A stretch of DNA of 64,000 bases from Algibacter pectinivorans (GCF_900112595.1 NZ_FOMI01000002.1:202690-266689), one strand, 5' to 3'. Positions 18,505-26,371 are shown, counted from the stretch's first letter. Made by a program: numbers and translations. Notes: generated from the sequence alone by a model not told the origin.

Positions 18505-19569
18505 CTATTTTTTAAAACTTTCAAAAATGTTTCGCAAGTCTTTTTTATACGGTAAGTGGTCGGCACGACCCTTTTTAAATATATCGTTACTATTGCCCTG
18601 ACCTTTTCGTAAAGCCTTTTGCTCCTCGTACGGTAAAGCATGTATTTCTTTGCACGTTGTAGAGCAGCAATTATTCATCTCTTCCTTACATTTATCGCAC
18701 TGTATAAACAGCAAATGGCAAGCATCGTTAGCACAATTAGTATGCACATCAAAAGCATCGCCACATTGGTGGCATTGCGCAATTACATCATCGCTAATAC
18801 GTTCGGCGCGTCTTTCGTCAAAAACAAAATTCTGCCCCATAAACTTATTTTCTAAGTCTTTATCTTTCACCTGGCGTGTGTATTCAATAATACCACCTTC
18901 TAACTGAAACACATTTTTAAACCCTTTGTGTTTAAAATATGCACTTGCCTTTTCACAACGAATACCGCCAGTACAATACATAACCAAATTCTTATCTTCC
19001 TTATGGTCTTTTAAATCGTCCTCAATAATATCTAACGATTCTCTAAAAGTATCCACATCTGGCGTTACCGCATTTTTAAAATGCCCTATTTCGCTCTCAT
19101 AATGGTTTCGCATATCCACCAAAACGGTGTTATCGTCTTCAATAAGCTCGTTAAACTTTTCAGCATCAACATGCACGCCTTTGTTAGTCACATCAAAAGC
19201 GTCGTCATTTAAACCATCGGCAACAATTTTATTACGCACCTTAACTTTTAATTTTAAAAACGACATGTTATCTTGCTCAATAGCAATGTTTAAACGAATG
19301 CCTTTTAAAAAATCAATAGTATCTAAATGTGTTTTAAACTCATTAAATCGGTCTGCTGGCAATGAAAGTTGACCATTTATGCCCTCTTGAGCCACATAAA
19401 TACGTCCTAAAACGTCTAAACTGTTCCAAGTAATAAATAGTTGATCTCTAAATTCCTGAGGATTTGTAATTTTGGCGTATTGGTAAAAAGACAGTGTTAA
19501 TCGATCCTTTCCGGCTTTTTCGATTAACTCAGCTCTTTCCTTCGCGCTTAATGTATTGTACAGTTGCAT
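18505..19569 (-). CDS. trhO: tRNA uridine(34) hydroxylase TrhO (YceA family)
   Basis: TrhO makes 5-hydroxyuridine at tRNA position 34 using O2. The 354-residue protein has the N-terminal ferredoxin-like part (YVAQEGINGQLSLP, ~58-71), the rhodanese-like centre with VDMRNHYESEIGHFKNA and the reactive loop CTGGIRCEK (Cys199), and a C-terminal cysteine-rich region (CHQCGDAFDVHTNCANDAC, CDKCKEEMNNCC) likely to bind zinc. Full length and well conserved. It is monocistronic, with a terminator at its stop, and is divergent from recA across a 498-base gap that holds a dispersed repeat and a candidate small RNA. Confidence 0.93.
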   Translation of the reverse strand: MQLYNTLSAKERAELIEKAGKDRLTLSFYQYAKITNPQEFRDQLFITWNSLDVLGRIYVAQEGINGQLSLPADRFNEFKTHLDTIDFLKGIRLNIAIEQDNMSFLKLKVKVRNKIVADGLNDDAFDVTNKGVHVDAEKFNELIEDDNTVLVDMRNHYESEIGHFKNAVTPDVDTFRESLDIIEDDLKDHKEDKNLVMYCTGGIRCEKASAYFKHKGFKNVFQLEGGIIEYTRQVKDKDLENKFMGQNFVFDERRAERISDDVIAQCHQCGDAFDVHTNCANDACHLLFIQCDKCKEEMNNCCSTTCKEIHALPYEEQKALRKGQGNSNDIFKKGRADHLPYKKDLRNIFESFKK

Positions 19570-19647
19570 GCTATACTAAATTTTAAGTTAAAGAATATTT
19601 TAAGCTGCAAAAATACAATTAATATACAATTACACAATTTTAAAAAT

Positions 19648-19736
19648 TTGGGCGCTCCCTAAAGGTCGGGCTATACATTGCAAGTCCTCGCACTTCCTTC
19701 GTCAGGCTGTGGGCTTTCCATTACTATCCCTAGCGC
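19648..19736 (+). repeat. dispersed TTGGGCG...CTAGCGC repeat, copy B
   Basis: The ends TTGGGCGCTCCCTAAAGGTC and ACTATCCCTAGCGC match copies at 7302-7392 and 34931-35007. It lies in the trhO-recA gap, 78 bases upstream of the trhO start. Confidence 0.75.
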
Positions 19737-19789
19737 AACTATCAGCCAGGGTTATAGTTTTAAAACCAAACACACATCTGCTTAACAAC

Positions 19790-19821
19790 AAAAAAGCACC
19801 TAAAATAGTTGTTTTAGGTGC
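19790..19821 (-). terminator. intrinsic terminator of the candidate small RNA
   Basis: On the minus strand GCACCTAAAA-CAACTA-TTTTAGGTGC forms a perfect 10-bp stem followed by six T. It lies between two divergent genes, so neither annotated gene needs it. Confidence 0.85.
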
Positions 19822-19898
19822 CTTTTATCGAGTTTAGAGTTAGTCGTTATTTCAAAAACTCATTTGGTAAATTTGATAGCAATATCTTTTCCCTTTTT
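19790..19898 (-). ncRNA. candidate ECF-sigma-dependent small RNA (~105 nt)
   Basis: No usable reading frame exists here (the only ATG gives a three-codon peptide), yet the segment has the two ends of a small transcript on the minus strand. Upstream is a promoter-like site matching that of the nearby ECF sigma operon (19904-19930); downstream is a strong intrinsic terminator (19790-19821). The start at about 19896-19898 is inferred from the usual distance to the -10 box. The first ~75 bases are unstructured by eye and could pair with targets, as in sigma-E-driven RNAs of enterobacteria. Existence as an RNA is inference. Confidence 0.5.
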
Positions 19899-19903
19899 AT
19901 TAC

Positions 19904-19930
19904 TAGATGCATAAGATTAAAAAAGGTTGC
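19904..19930 (-). promoter_or_regulatory. ECF-type promoter-like site GCAACC-N15-CATCTA
   Basis: The minus strand reads TTTTACGCAACC, 15 bases, then CATCTA. It shares TTTTACGCAACC and GCATCT, with identical spacing, with the site before the ECF sigma operon at 21208-21234. The AAC/-35 and CATCT/-10 pattern resembles ECF promoters in general. Confidence 0.55.
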
Positions 19931-20007
19931 GTAAAACCAAAAAATATTTTTTTCACCTCATAAAATCAAGTATTTACCACTACATTTAAGGCTGTTGAAA
20001 ACTATTA

Positions 20008-20038
20008 TTGTAACATGAAAAAAGATATAGTACTTTAG
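20008..20038 (+). promoter_or_regulatory. recA promoter, Bacteroidota type
   Basis: TTG at 20008-20010, a 20-base spacer, then TACTTTAG at 20031-20038 (7 of 8 against TAnnTTTG), 30 bases before the recA ATG. Confidence 0.5.
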
Positions 20039-20067
20039 CATACAATTTTTCAGAAAAAACAAAGAAA

Positions 20068-21078
20068 ATGAGCAGCGATAAAGAAAAAGAAGCAAAATTA
20101 AAAGCATTAAAATTAACTTTAGATAAATTAGATAAAGCCTACGGAAAAGGAACCGTAATGAAAATGAGCGATTCTGCAATAGTAGATGTAGAAGCCATTC
20201 CTTCAGGTTCATTAGGTTTAGATATTGCCTTAGGCGTTGGCGGTTATCCACGCGGTAGAGTCATTGAAATTTACGGACCAGAATCTTCTGGTAAAACAAC
20301 CCTAACCTTACACGCCATTGCCGAAGCACAAAAAGCAGGAGGTATTGCCGCATTTATTGATGCAGAGCATGCTTTCGATCGTTTTTATGCCGAAAAATTG
20401 GGTGTCGATATCGATAACCTTATTATCTCGCAACCAGATAATGGCGAGCAAGCCTTAGAAATTGCCGATAATTTAATTCGTTCTGGCGCTATCGATATTG
20501 TAGTAATAGATTCTGTGGCTGCCCTAACACCAAAAAGTGAAATTGAAGGCGAAATGGGAGACTCTAAAATGGGACTTCACGCGCGTTTAATGTCGCAAGC
20601 CTTACGTAAACTAACAGCCTCAATTAGCAAAACCAATTGTACGGTAATCTTTATTAACCAATTACGTGAAAAAATTGGTGTTATGTTTGGTAACCCAGAA
20701 ACAACAACTGGTGGTAACGCCCTAAAATTCTATGCTTCAGTACGTTTAGATATTAGACGCTCTACTCAAATAAAAAGCACAGACGGTAACGTTATGGGTA
20801 ACAAAACCCGTGTAAAAGTGGTTAAAAACAAAGTAGCACCTCCATTTAGATTAGCAGAATTCGACATTATGTATGGCGAAGGCGTATCTAAAGTTGGCGA
20901 AATTCTAGATTTAGCCGTAGAGCAAGAAATAATAAAGAAAAGCGGTTCTTGGTTTAGTTACGACGAAACCAAATTAGGCCAAGGTAGAGATGCTGTAAAA
21001 GCATTGATAAAAGACAATCCAGAACTTATGGACGAGCTTGAAGCCAAGGTTAGAAAGTTTATAGAAGAACAAGAATAA
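20068..21078 (+). CDS. recA: recombinase RecA
   Basis: RecA forms ATP-dependent filaments on single-stranded DNA, drives strand exchange and stimulates SOS autocleavage. The 336-residue protein has Walker A GPESSGKT (70-77), Walker [10 protein letters not shown], the L1 loop region around [20 protein letters not shown] and the L2 start [20 protein letters not shown]-type segment. The C-terminus is acidic ([14 protein letters not shown]). A -33/-7 promoter lies at 20008-20038 and a terminator follows the stop. I see no classical LexA box, in keeping with many Bacteroidota. Confidence 0.98.
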   Translation: MSSDKEKEAKLKALKLTLDKLDKAYGKGTVMKMSDSAIVDVEAIPSGSLGLDIALGVGGYPRGRVIEIYGPESSGKTTLTLHAIAEAQKAGGIAAFIDAEHAFDRFYAEKLGVDIDNLIISQPDNGEQALEIADNLIRSGAIDIVVIDSVAALTPKSEIEGEMGDSKMGLHARLMSQALRKLTASISKTNCTVIFINQLREKIGVMFGNPETTTGGNALKFYASVRLDIRRSTQIKSTDGNVMGNKTRVKVVKNKVAPPFRLAEFDIMYGEGVSKVGEILDLAVEQEIIKKSGSWFSYDETKLGQGRDAVKALIKDNPELMDELEAKVRKFIEEQE

Positions 21079-21086
21079 AAAATTTA

Positions 21087-21112
21087 AAATCCCGTTAATT
21101 CGGGATTTTTTA
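21087..21112 (+). terminator. recA intrinsic terminator
   Basis: AATCCCG-TTAATT-CGGGATT stem (21088-21094 with 21101-21107) followed by a T run, 10 bases past the recA stop. Confidence 0.9.
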
Positions 21113-21207
21113 GTTTAAAAGCCTTTCCACTTAGCATTAAAACATTAAAAAAGTATTAACTTTAATACCATTAGTGCTCTACAAAAACAAATAAACATAT
21201 TTTTTAC

Positions 21208-21234
21208 GCAACCAATCTGTTTGTTTTGCATCTT
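21208..21234 (+). promoter_or_regulatory. ECF-type promoter of the lipoprotein-sigma-anti-sigma operon
   Basis: GCAACC at 21208-21213, a 15-base spacer and CATCTT at 21229-21234, about 40 bases before the first gene. The same pattern and spacing recur at 19904-19930 on the other strand. Autoregulation by the downstream sigma factor is inferred. Confidence 0.6.
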
Positions 21235-21275
21235 AATAGTGCAAACATGTAGATAACCCTAAAATTTATTTTGCG

Positions 21276-21686
21276 ATGAAAAAATTACTTGTACTTTGTT
21301 TAACACTTATACTGTGTGCCTCTTGTAGTATTGATGATGACGGTACGCGTTATAGTTTTGAAATTTTACCTGTAGAAAGCGTGGATATACCAGACGAATT
21401 TGAGTTAGGCGAAATTTATCCAATAACAGTAACCTACTTAAATCCATCATCGTGCCATAGCTTTAAAGAGTTTTATTATTTAAAAGAAAATAACGAAAGA
21501 ACAGTAGCACCAATTACATATGTTTTTGATGAAAACAACTGTGAAACTTTTGAAAATGAAGAAGTAGAAGCTACTTTTAATTTTAAAGTAACCAGTAACG
21601 GTTCGTATATTTTTAAGTTTTGGCAAGGTGAAGATGCCGATGGCGAATCGCAATATTTAACCATAGAAGTGCCCGTTGTAGAGTAA
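21276..21686 (+). CDS. small lipoprotein of unknown function, first gene of the ECF operon
   Basis: A 136-residue protein with a type II signal peptide ending in the lipobox LCASC (MKKLLVLCLTLILCASC). The Asp-rich SIDDDG just after the cysteine may affect sorting or surface export. The mature part is acidic, beta-rich by appearance, with a lone pair of cysteines (SSCHS and NNCET). I recognise no family. The sigma gene follows 14 bases after its stop and the ECF-type promoter lies 42 bases upstream, so it is probably part of the sigma regulon and may sense or signal envelope state. Confidence 0.75.
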   Translation: MKKLLVLCLTLILCASCSIDDDGTRYSFEILPVESVDIPDEFELGEIYPITVTYLNPSSCHSFKEFYYLKENNERTVAPITYVFDENNCETFENEEVEATFNFKVTSNGSYIFKFWQGEDADGESQYLTIEVPVVE

Positions 21687-21700
21687 GTATTAATTAATAC

Positions 21701-22252
21701 ATGTTTAAATTGAGTTTAAACCAACTCATAGAAGATTGTAAGAATGATAATACTAAAGCACAAGGCGAATTATATAAACTCTATTCGGGTAAATTATTCG
21801 CTATATGCTTAAAGTATTCGCGTAACTATGCCGAAGCGCAAGATAATTTGCAAGACGCATTTTTAACAATTTTTAAAAAAATTGAACAGTATAAAAACAA
21901 GGGCTCTTTTGAGGGTTGGATAAAACGCATTACCGTAAACACCGTGTTACAGCGTTACCGAAACGAAAAGGTTTTTGATATTATAAACGAAAACACCATT
22001 GAAGATGTAGAAGTTGAAGTGGATGAAGACGAACTCTCCATTGACTATCTTCTAAAAATCATTCAAGAATTACCAGATAGGTACCGGTTAATTTTTAACC
22101 TGTATGTTCTAGATGGCTATTCGCATAAAGACATTGCTAAAATGCTAGATATAAACATAGGCACATCAAAATCTAACTTAGCGCGAGCAAGACAAATTTT
22201 GAAAAAAACGATTGAAGATTATAAAACAACACAACGTTCACAATCCTTATAA
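21701..22252 (+). CDS. ECF-family RNA polymerase sigma factor
   Basis: A 183-residue sigma-70 family protein with only regions 2 and 4. Region 2 covers about 20-90 (LYKLYSGKLFAICLKY, DNLQDAFLTIFKKI, GSFEGWIKRITVNTVLQRYR); region 4 lies at about 120-175 (LPDRYRLIFNLYVLDGYSHK, then DIAKMLDINIGTSKSNLARA). An acidic linker (EDVEVEVDEDE) separates them. The stop is directly followed by the ATG of the anti-sigma-like gene (22253), so production is coupled. It likely directs the GCAACC/CATCT promoters in this window (inference). Confidence 0.93.
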   Translation: MFKLSLNQLIEDCKNDNTKAQGELYKLYSGKLFAICLKYSRNYAEAQDNLQDAFLTIFKKIEQYKNKGSFEGWIKRITVNTVLQRYRNEKVFDIINENTIEDVEVEVDEDELSIDYLLKIIQELPDRYRLIFNLYVLDGYSHKDIAKMLDINIGTSKSNLARARQILKKTIEDYKTTQRSQSL

Positions 22253-23854
22253 ATGAGCGATAAAAAACATATAGACCGATTATTTCAGGAAGGATTTAAA
22301 GATTTTGAAGCCGCACCTAACGATGCCGTTTGGAAAAACATTGAAGCAAAACTGAACGAAAAGAAGAAAAAACGACGCGTTATTCCTGTTTGGTGGCGTT
22401 ATGCTGGTGTTGCTGCACTATTAGCGTTATTAATTACGGCGGGAGCGCTCTTTTTTAATAATACAGACGCAAACAACAGTAATCAAGTTGTAGATACCAA
22501 AACCAATACCCCAGAACATCTTGAGGTAAAGGACAACAACCAACCTATTAGCAACACCGTTAAAACTCCTGTTATCGCTTCAAACGAAGACGACCAAAAC
22601 AACACGAATAGTAGCACAGAAGTATCAAAACAAGAATCTAATACAATTAGCAATTCAGCAAATGCTTCAAACAACATAGCCAGTTCTAATAATGCGCCTT
22701 TAAATAGCAATAAGCAAAAATCGGCTAACAAAACAAATGCTAAATCACTTTATAACACAACAACAATAGCAAGCTCTAATAATAATAATAACAAAAAGAG
22801 TAGAGTTGCAAATACGGTTTCAGAAGAAAAAAGAAAGGCCAACAACCTTCAAAATTCAACGGAAAACTCAACACAAGTTGCTAATACTTCCGTGGCAAAT
22901 AACACGACTACTAATTTAAAAAAGGAAACCACTTTAGTAAACAAGGAAAAAGCAACTAGGCTTATTGAAGAAGCTTCCCAAAAGGAAACAGCTGTTGCAA
23001 AGGCTAATGATAATACAGCAGTAAACGAAGCTGAAAAAGATTCAAAAACAGAAGCAACCCCAGAAGAGAATAAACGCTCTATCGAGGAAGCCTTAAATAA
23101 CACCGAGGACATTGCAAATAACAACGAAACACCTACCAACAGATGGCGCGTAGCACCAAATGCTGCTCCGGTTTATTTTAATACCTTAAACGAAGGCTCA
23201 TCTATAGACCCGCAGTTTAATTCAAATTCTAAAACGGGCGAAATTAATATGAGTTATGGTATTTCTGCAAGTTATGCTGTAAACAAAAAACTAAGCGTTC
23301 GTTCTGGAATTAACCGTGTTAATTTAGGTTACAACACCAACAATGTTGTTGTGTTTCAATCGGTTGGTTTTAGTTCTAAAAGTAGTGCGTTACAAAATGT
23401 AAGTGCTCGTGGCAATTCTAGTAATGCCGATGTTGCACTTATAAGTTCAGAAAATTTAAATGCCAATACTCCAGATTCGTTTGCGGCCTCTAATGCTTCT
23501 ATAAATCAAGCTTTAGGTTATATTGAAATCCCACTGGAAATTCAATATACGCTTTCCAATAAAAAACTTGGTGTTAATGTTATTGGTGGTTTTAGTTCGT
23601 TCTTTTTAAATAACAACGAGATTTATTCCGAAGAACAAAACGGCACCAGAACCTATCTTGGTGAAGCCAACAACATAAATAATATAAGCTATAGTGCCAA
23701 TTTAGGAATGGGTTTAAATTATAAGGTTACTAAAACATTCGATTTGAATTTAGAGCCTATTTTTAAATATCAATTCAACACATTTAACAATACTTCCGGT
23801 AACTTTTCACCATTTTTTATTGGTGTATACACCGGATTCTCTATTAAGTTCTAG
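22253..23854 (+). CDS. putative dual membrane-spanning anti-sigma factor with C-terminal beta-barrel
   Basis: A 533-residue protein in three parts. The first ~47 residues are a cytosolic segment (MSDKKHIDRLFQEGF, then PNDAVWKNIEAKLNEKKKKR) of the kind that binds ECF sigmas. One transmembrane helix follows (about 48-68). Residues ~70-295 are an Asn/Ser/Thr/Lys-rich low-complexity linker suited to cross the periplasm. From about 297 the sequence looks like an outer-membrane beta-barrel (INMSYGISASYAVNKKLSVR, alternating strands, terminal FIGVYTGFSIKF with final Phe). This matches the Dma architecture reported for Bacteroides thetaiotaomicron, recalled from memory. Start abuts the sigma stop. 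Confidence 0.75.
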   Translation: MSDKKHIDRLFQEGFKDFEAAPNDAVWKNIEAKLNEKKKKRRVIPVWWRYAGVAALLALLITAGALFFNNTDANNSNQVVDTKTNTPEHLEVKDNNQPISNTVKTPVIASNEDDQNNTNSSTEVSKQESNTISNSANASNNIASSNNAPLNSNKQKSANKTNAKSLYNTTTIASSNNNNNKKSRVANTVSEEKRKANNLQNSTENSTQVANTSVANNTTTNLKKETTLVNKEKATRLIEEASQKETAVAKANDNTAVNEAEKDSKTEATPEENKRSIEEALNNTEDIANNNETPTNRWRVAPNAAPVYFNTLNEGSSIDPQFNSNSKTGEINMSYGISASYAVNKKLSVRSGINRVNLGYNTNNVVVFQSVGFSSKSSALQNVSARGNSSNADVALISSENLNANTPDSFAASNASINQALGYIEIPLEIQYTLSNKKLGVNVIGGFSSFFLNNNEIYSEEQNGTRTYLGEANNINNISYSANLGMGLNYKVTKTFDLNLEPIFKYQFNTFNNTSGNFSPFFIGVYTGFSIKF

Positions 23855-23915
23855 GTTTTTGGTTAGATCTAGGTATGGGTTTCCATTTAAGCTCGGAAAT
23901 TCATATCAAAAAAGG

Positions 23916-23945
23916 AAACTGCTCGTCCCCTCGAGCAGTTTTTTT
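23916..23945. terminator. intrinsic terminator between the ECF operon and plsC
   Basis: AAACTGCTCG-TCCCCT-CGAGCAGTTT stem with T run after it on the plus strand and an AAAAAAGG run before it, so it can serve both converging genes. Confidence 0.88.
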
Positions 23946-23970
23946 ATTTTTAGAAGTATTGTATTAAAAA

Positions 23971-24711
23971 CTATTTACTTTCAAAAGCTTCTAGCTGATT
24001 TAAGATTATAGTCCTAGATTTTTCATTTAAACCTTTAGTATCTTCAATCTTTAAACCTTGGGTAGGAATAAATTTATGGATTTTAACGCGCATACGTCCT
24101 GGACTTCCGCTAAAAAAAGTATACGAAAAACGTTTTTTATTATCGGCAAAAGCAATAGGCACAATAGGAATTTGGTGGTTAATAGCTAACCTAAAGGCGC
24201 CATCTTTAAAGCTATCTAACATAACATGCTCTTCTGGCACACCGCCCTCTGGAAATATACAGATACTAAGCCCCGATTTTAAACGGCGTTGTGCTCTTAA
24301 AAACACCGCTTGCCTACTCTTTGGCGAACTTCTATCTACCAAAATACAGGTGCGTTTATAAAAGAAACCAAATAGCGGAATTTTGGCCAATTCTGCTTTA
24401 CCAACAAACACAAAAGGATTTTTAACTGCCACCAACATAAGCATAATATCTGCCATCGAGGTATGGTTAGCAATAAACATATAACTCTTATTTTTATCTG
24501 GCACTTCGTCGCGCTTAATACTATAGGCAAACCCCATACCTACTAAAATAAACTTTGCCCATAACCTAGCAATCCTAAAAAAGTAAGGATACCAAGATTC
24601 TTTAGCGATTGATACTAAAAGAATTGGAAAAAGTAAAAGAATAGGCAAGGCTACTAGTATATAAAACCAAATACGATAAAGTAGCCAGAAAATATATTTA
24701 AATAGTTTCAT
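23971..24711 (-). CDS. plsC: 1-acyl-sn-glycerol-3-phosphate acyltransferase (PlsC family)
   Basis: The enzyme acylates lysophosphatidic acid to phosphatidic acid at the inner membrane. Seen: an N-terminal hydrophobic anchor (IWFYILVALPILLLFPILL), the catalytic HX4D motif in IANHTSMADIM, and the substrate motif FPEGGVPEE. The ATG at 24711 is preferred over an in-frame TTG three codons earlier. The protein is 246 residues, normal for the family. It is convergent with the ECF operon across a terminator and divergent from trpS. Other lysophospholipid or lipid A-like acceptors cannot be excluded. Confidence 0.88.
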   Translation of the reverse strand: MKLFKYIFWLLYRIWFYILVALPILLLFPILLVSIAKESWYPYFFRIARLWAKFILVGMGFAYSIKRDEVPDKNKSYMFIANHTSMADIMLMLVAVKNPFVFVGKAELAKIPLFGFFYKRTCILVDRSSPKSRQAVFLRAQRRLKSGLSICIFPEGGVPEEHVMLDSFKDGAFRLAINHQIPIVPIAFADNKKRFSYTFFSGSPGRMRVKIHKFIPTQGLKIEDTKGLNEKSRTIILNQLEAFESK

Positions 24712-24735
24712 AAGCTTCAAAAATACATAATTGTA

Positions 24736-24766
24736 TTGAGCTATTTTATTAAAACGTTTACCTTTG
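24736..24766 (+). promoter_or_regulatory. trpS promoter, near-perfect Bacteroidota consensus
   Basis: TTG at 24736-24738, 20-base spacer, TACCTTTG at 24759-24766. A small hairpin ATTCCTT/AAGGAAT (24803-24822) lies between it and the trpS ATG, over the ribosome entry zone; it may modulate translation. Confidence 0.65.
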
Positions 24767-24828
24767 CTCTTGGTAAAACAAAATTGAATACTAATTAAAG
24801 AAATTCCTTCATTATAAGGAATGAAAAT

Positions 24829-25797
24829 ATGGCAAGAATACTAACAGGCATACAAAGTACAGGAACACCGCATTTAGGAAACATTTTAGGGGCCATTATG
24901 CCAGCAATTGAAATGGCTAAAAATCCAGAAAATGAGTCGTATTTATTTATTGCAAATATGCATACTTTAACACAAATTAAAGATGCAAAAACCTTACGCG
25001 AAAACACATACTCTACCGCAGCAACGTGGTTAGCATTTGGTTTAGACATAGAAAAAACGGTGTTTTACAGACAAAGCGACATCCCTCAGGTAACCGAACT
25101 GTCTTGGTATTTAAGCTGCTTTTTTCCTTACCAACGCCTAACATTAGCGCACAGTTTTAAGGACAAAGCCGATAGATTAGAGGATGTTAATTCTGGGTTG
25201 TTTACCTACCCAATGCTTATGGCTGCCGATATATTATTATACGATGCCGAAATAATACCTGTTGGAAAAGATCAAGAACAGCATTTAGAAATGACTCGCG
25301 ATGTGGCCTCGCGTTTTCATGCTAAAGTTGGCGAAACCTTTGTTTTACCAAAAGCTTCGGTGCAAGAAAACATTATGCTAATTCCTGGTACTAATGGCGG
25401 AAAAATGAGCAAAAGCCAAAACAATACCATTAATATATTTTTAAACGATAAAAAGCTACGCAAGCAAATTATGTCTATTGAAACCGATAGCACACCGCTT
25501 GAAGATCCTAAAGACTGGAGCACCTGCAACTGTTTTGGTATTTATAAATTATTAGCCAATGAAGCACAAATTGCCGAAATGAAAGCTAATTACGAAAATG
25601 GTGGTTACGGCTACGGCCATGCTAAACAAGCCTTATTTGAGTTGATTGTTGAAACGTTTGCCAAACCTCGCGAGCGCTATAATTATTACATGAATAACTT
25701 AGAGGAAATTGACAAAGCACTTTTAGTTGGTGCCGAAAAAGCCAAATTAATAGCTAATGATGTTTTGGCTAGAGTTCGCGAAAAAGTTGGCTATTAA
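24829..25797 (+). CDS. trpS: tryptophanyl-tRNA synthetase
   Basis: A class I aminoacyl-tRNA synthetase charging tRNA-Trp. The 322-residue protein has the HIGH-type signature as TGTPHLGNILGA (about 11-22) and the KMSKS loop as GGKMSKSQNNTI. The central region carries the tryptophan pocket segments (VFYRQSDIPQ, LYDAEIIPVGKDQEQHLEM). Length is standard for the bacterial enzyme. Its last four bases overlap the convergent yoeB stop. The upstream promoter is among the clearest in the window. Confidence 0.96.
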   Translation: MARILTGIQSTGTPHLGNILGAIMPAIEMAKNPENESYLFIANMHTLTQIKDAKTLRENTYSTAATWLAFGLDIEKTVFYRQSDIPQVTELSWYLSCFFPYQRLTLAHSFKDKADRLEDVNSGLFTYPMLMAADILLYDAEIIPVGKDQEQHLEMTRDVASRFHAKVGETFVLPKASVQENIMLIPGTNGGKMSKSQNNTINIFLNDKKLRKQIMSIETDSTPLEDPKDWSTCNCFGIYKLLANEAQIAEMKANYENGGYGYGHAKQALFELIVETFAKPRERYNYYMNNLEEIDKALLVGAEKAKLIANDVLARVREKVGY

Positions 25798-26060
25798 TAA
25801 TGGTATCGGCATTGAATAATTGTAAGTACCTGCTCCCCTTTATTTCCTGAAACTTTATAGACAAGTCTATGTTCATGTGTTATCCTTCTTGACCAATAGC
25901 CACTTAAATTTTCCTTTAAAGGTTCAGGCGTTCCGATTCCATCAAACGGAGTTCTTTGTGTATTTTTAATCAGTCTTGTTAATTTATTGAATATTTTTCT
26001 ATCTGTACTTTGCCAATAACAAAAATCCTCAAAAGCATTACTCGAGAAAAAAACATTCAT
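25794..26060 (-). CDS. yoeB: YoeB-family toxin (ribosome-dependent mRNA interferase)
   Basis: YoeB toxins cut mRNA in the ribosomal A site. The 88-residue protein shows the family core WSRRITHEHRLVYKV and ends with CRYHY, which supplies the catalytic His-Tyr pair; the upstream Glu and Arg expected for catalysis lie in the RRITHEHR block and earlier helix. It is the second gene of a pair: the antitoxin stop and this ATG overlap (TAATG). It is convergent with trpS, overlapping by 4 bases. It looks intact, so activity is plausible. Confidence 0.92.
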   Translation of the reverse strand: MNVFFSSNAFEDFCYWQSTDRKIFNKLTRLIKNTQRTPFDGIGTPEPLKENLSGYWSRRITHEHRLVYKVSGNKGEQVLTIIQCRYHY

Positions 26061-26311
26061 TAAATATCAACTTTTTTCAATTCATTTTTTTCAACTTCAG
26101 CCAAAGATTCTTCTAATCTTTTACGATTAGCCTCAGTAGCAGTTAAATAATTAGTTTCAATTAAAGAATTATATTCACTAAGAGGCATTATTACAACTGC
26201 CTCATCATTCTCAGAATTTCTTGGTATTAATAAAGTTTCACAAGATTCAGAAACTAAATCTAGAAAATACTTCATTCTATTTCTTAGTGATGTAGATGTT
26301 ATCGTTTTCAT
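26060..26311 (-). CDS. yefM: YefM/Phd-family antitoxin
   Basis: An 83-residue antitoxin that binds the operator through its N-terminal half and neutralises YoeB through its C-terminal half. The start at 26311 gives MKTITSTSLRNRMKYFLDLV, matching the family; 20 more open codons upstream are rejected because they are hydrophobic and overlie the promoter. VIMPLSEYNSLIETNYL is the typical Phd/YefM core and the acidic/Lys-rich tail is the toxin-binding part. The operator lies 41-60 bases upstream of the start. Confidence 0.92.
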   Translation of the reverse strand: MKTITSTSLRNRMKYFLDLVSESCETLLIPRNSENDEAVVIMPLSEYNSLIETNYLTATEANRKRLEESLAEVEKNELKKVDI

Positions 26312-26351
26312 TTTATAAGGTTTTATGTAAAGGGTGCAAAAGATATACCAA

Positions 26352-26371
26352 ATGTACATTATTATGTACAT
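26352..26371. promoter_or_regulatory. yefM-yoeB operator: two ATGTACAT palindromes 12 bp apart
   Basis: ATGTACAT occurs at 26352-26359 and 26364-26371, so the TGTACA cores are centred exactly 12 bp apart. In E. coli the YefM-YoeB operator is known to consist of long and short palindromes with TGTACA cores at that spacing. Function here is inferred from that match. Confidence 0.8.

Noticed and set aside
24803-24822. Hairpin before trpS as a T-box or tryptophan-responsive leader
   Set aside because: Too short, no specifier or T-box sequence, and T-boxes are not expected in this phylum.
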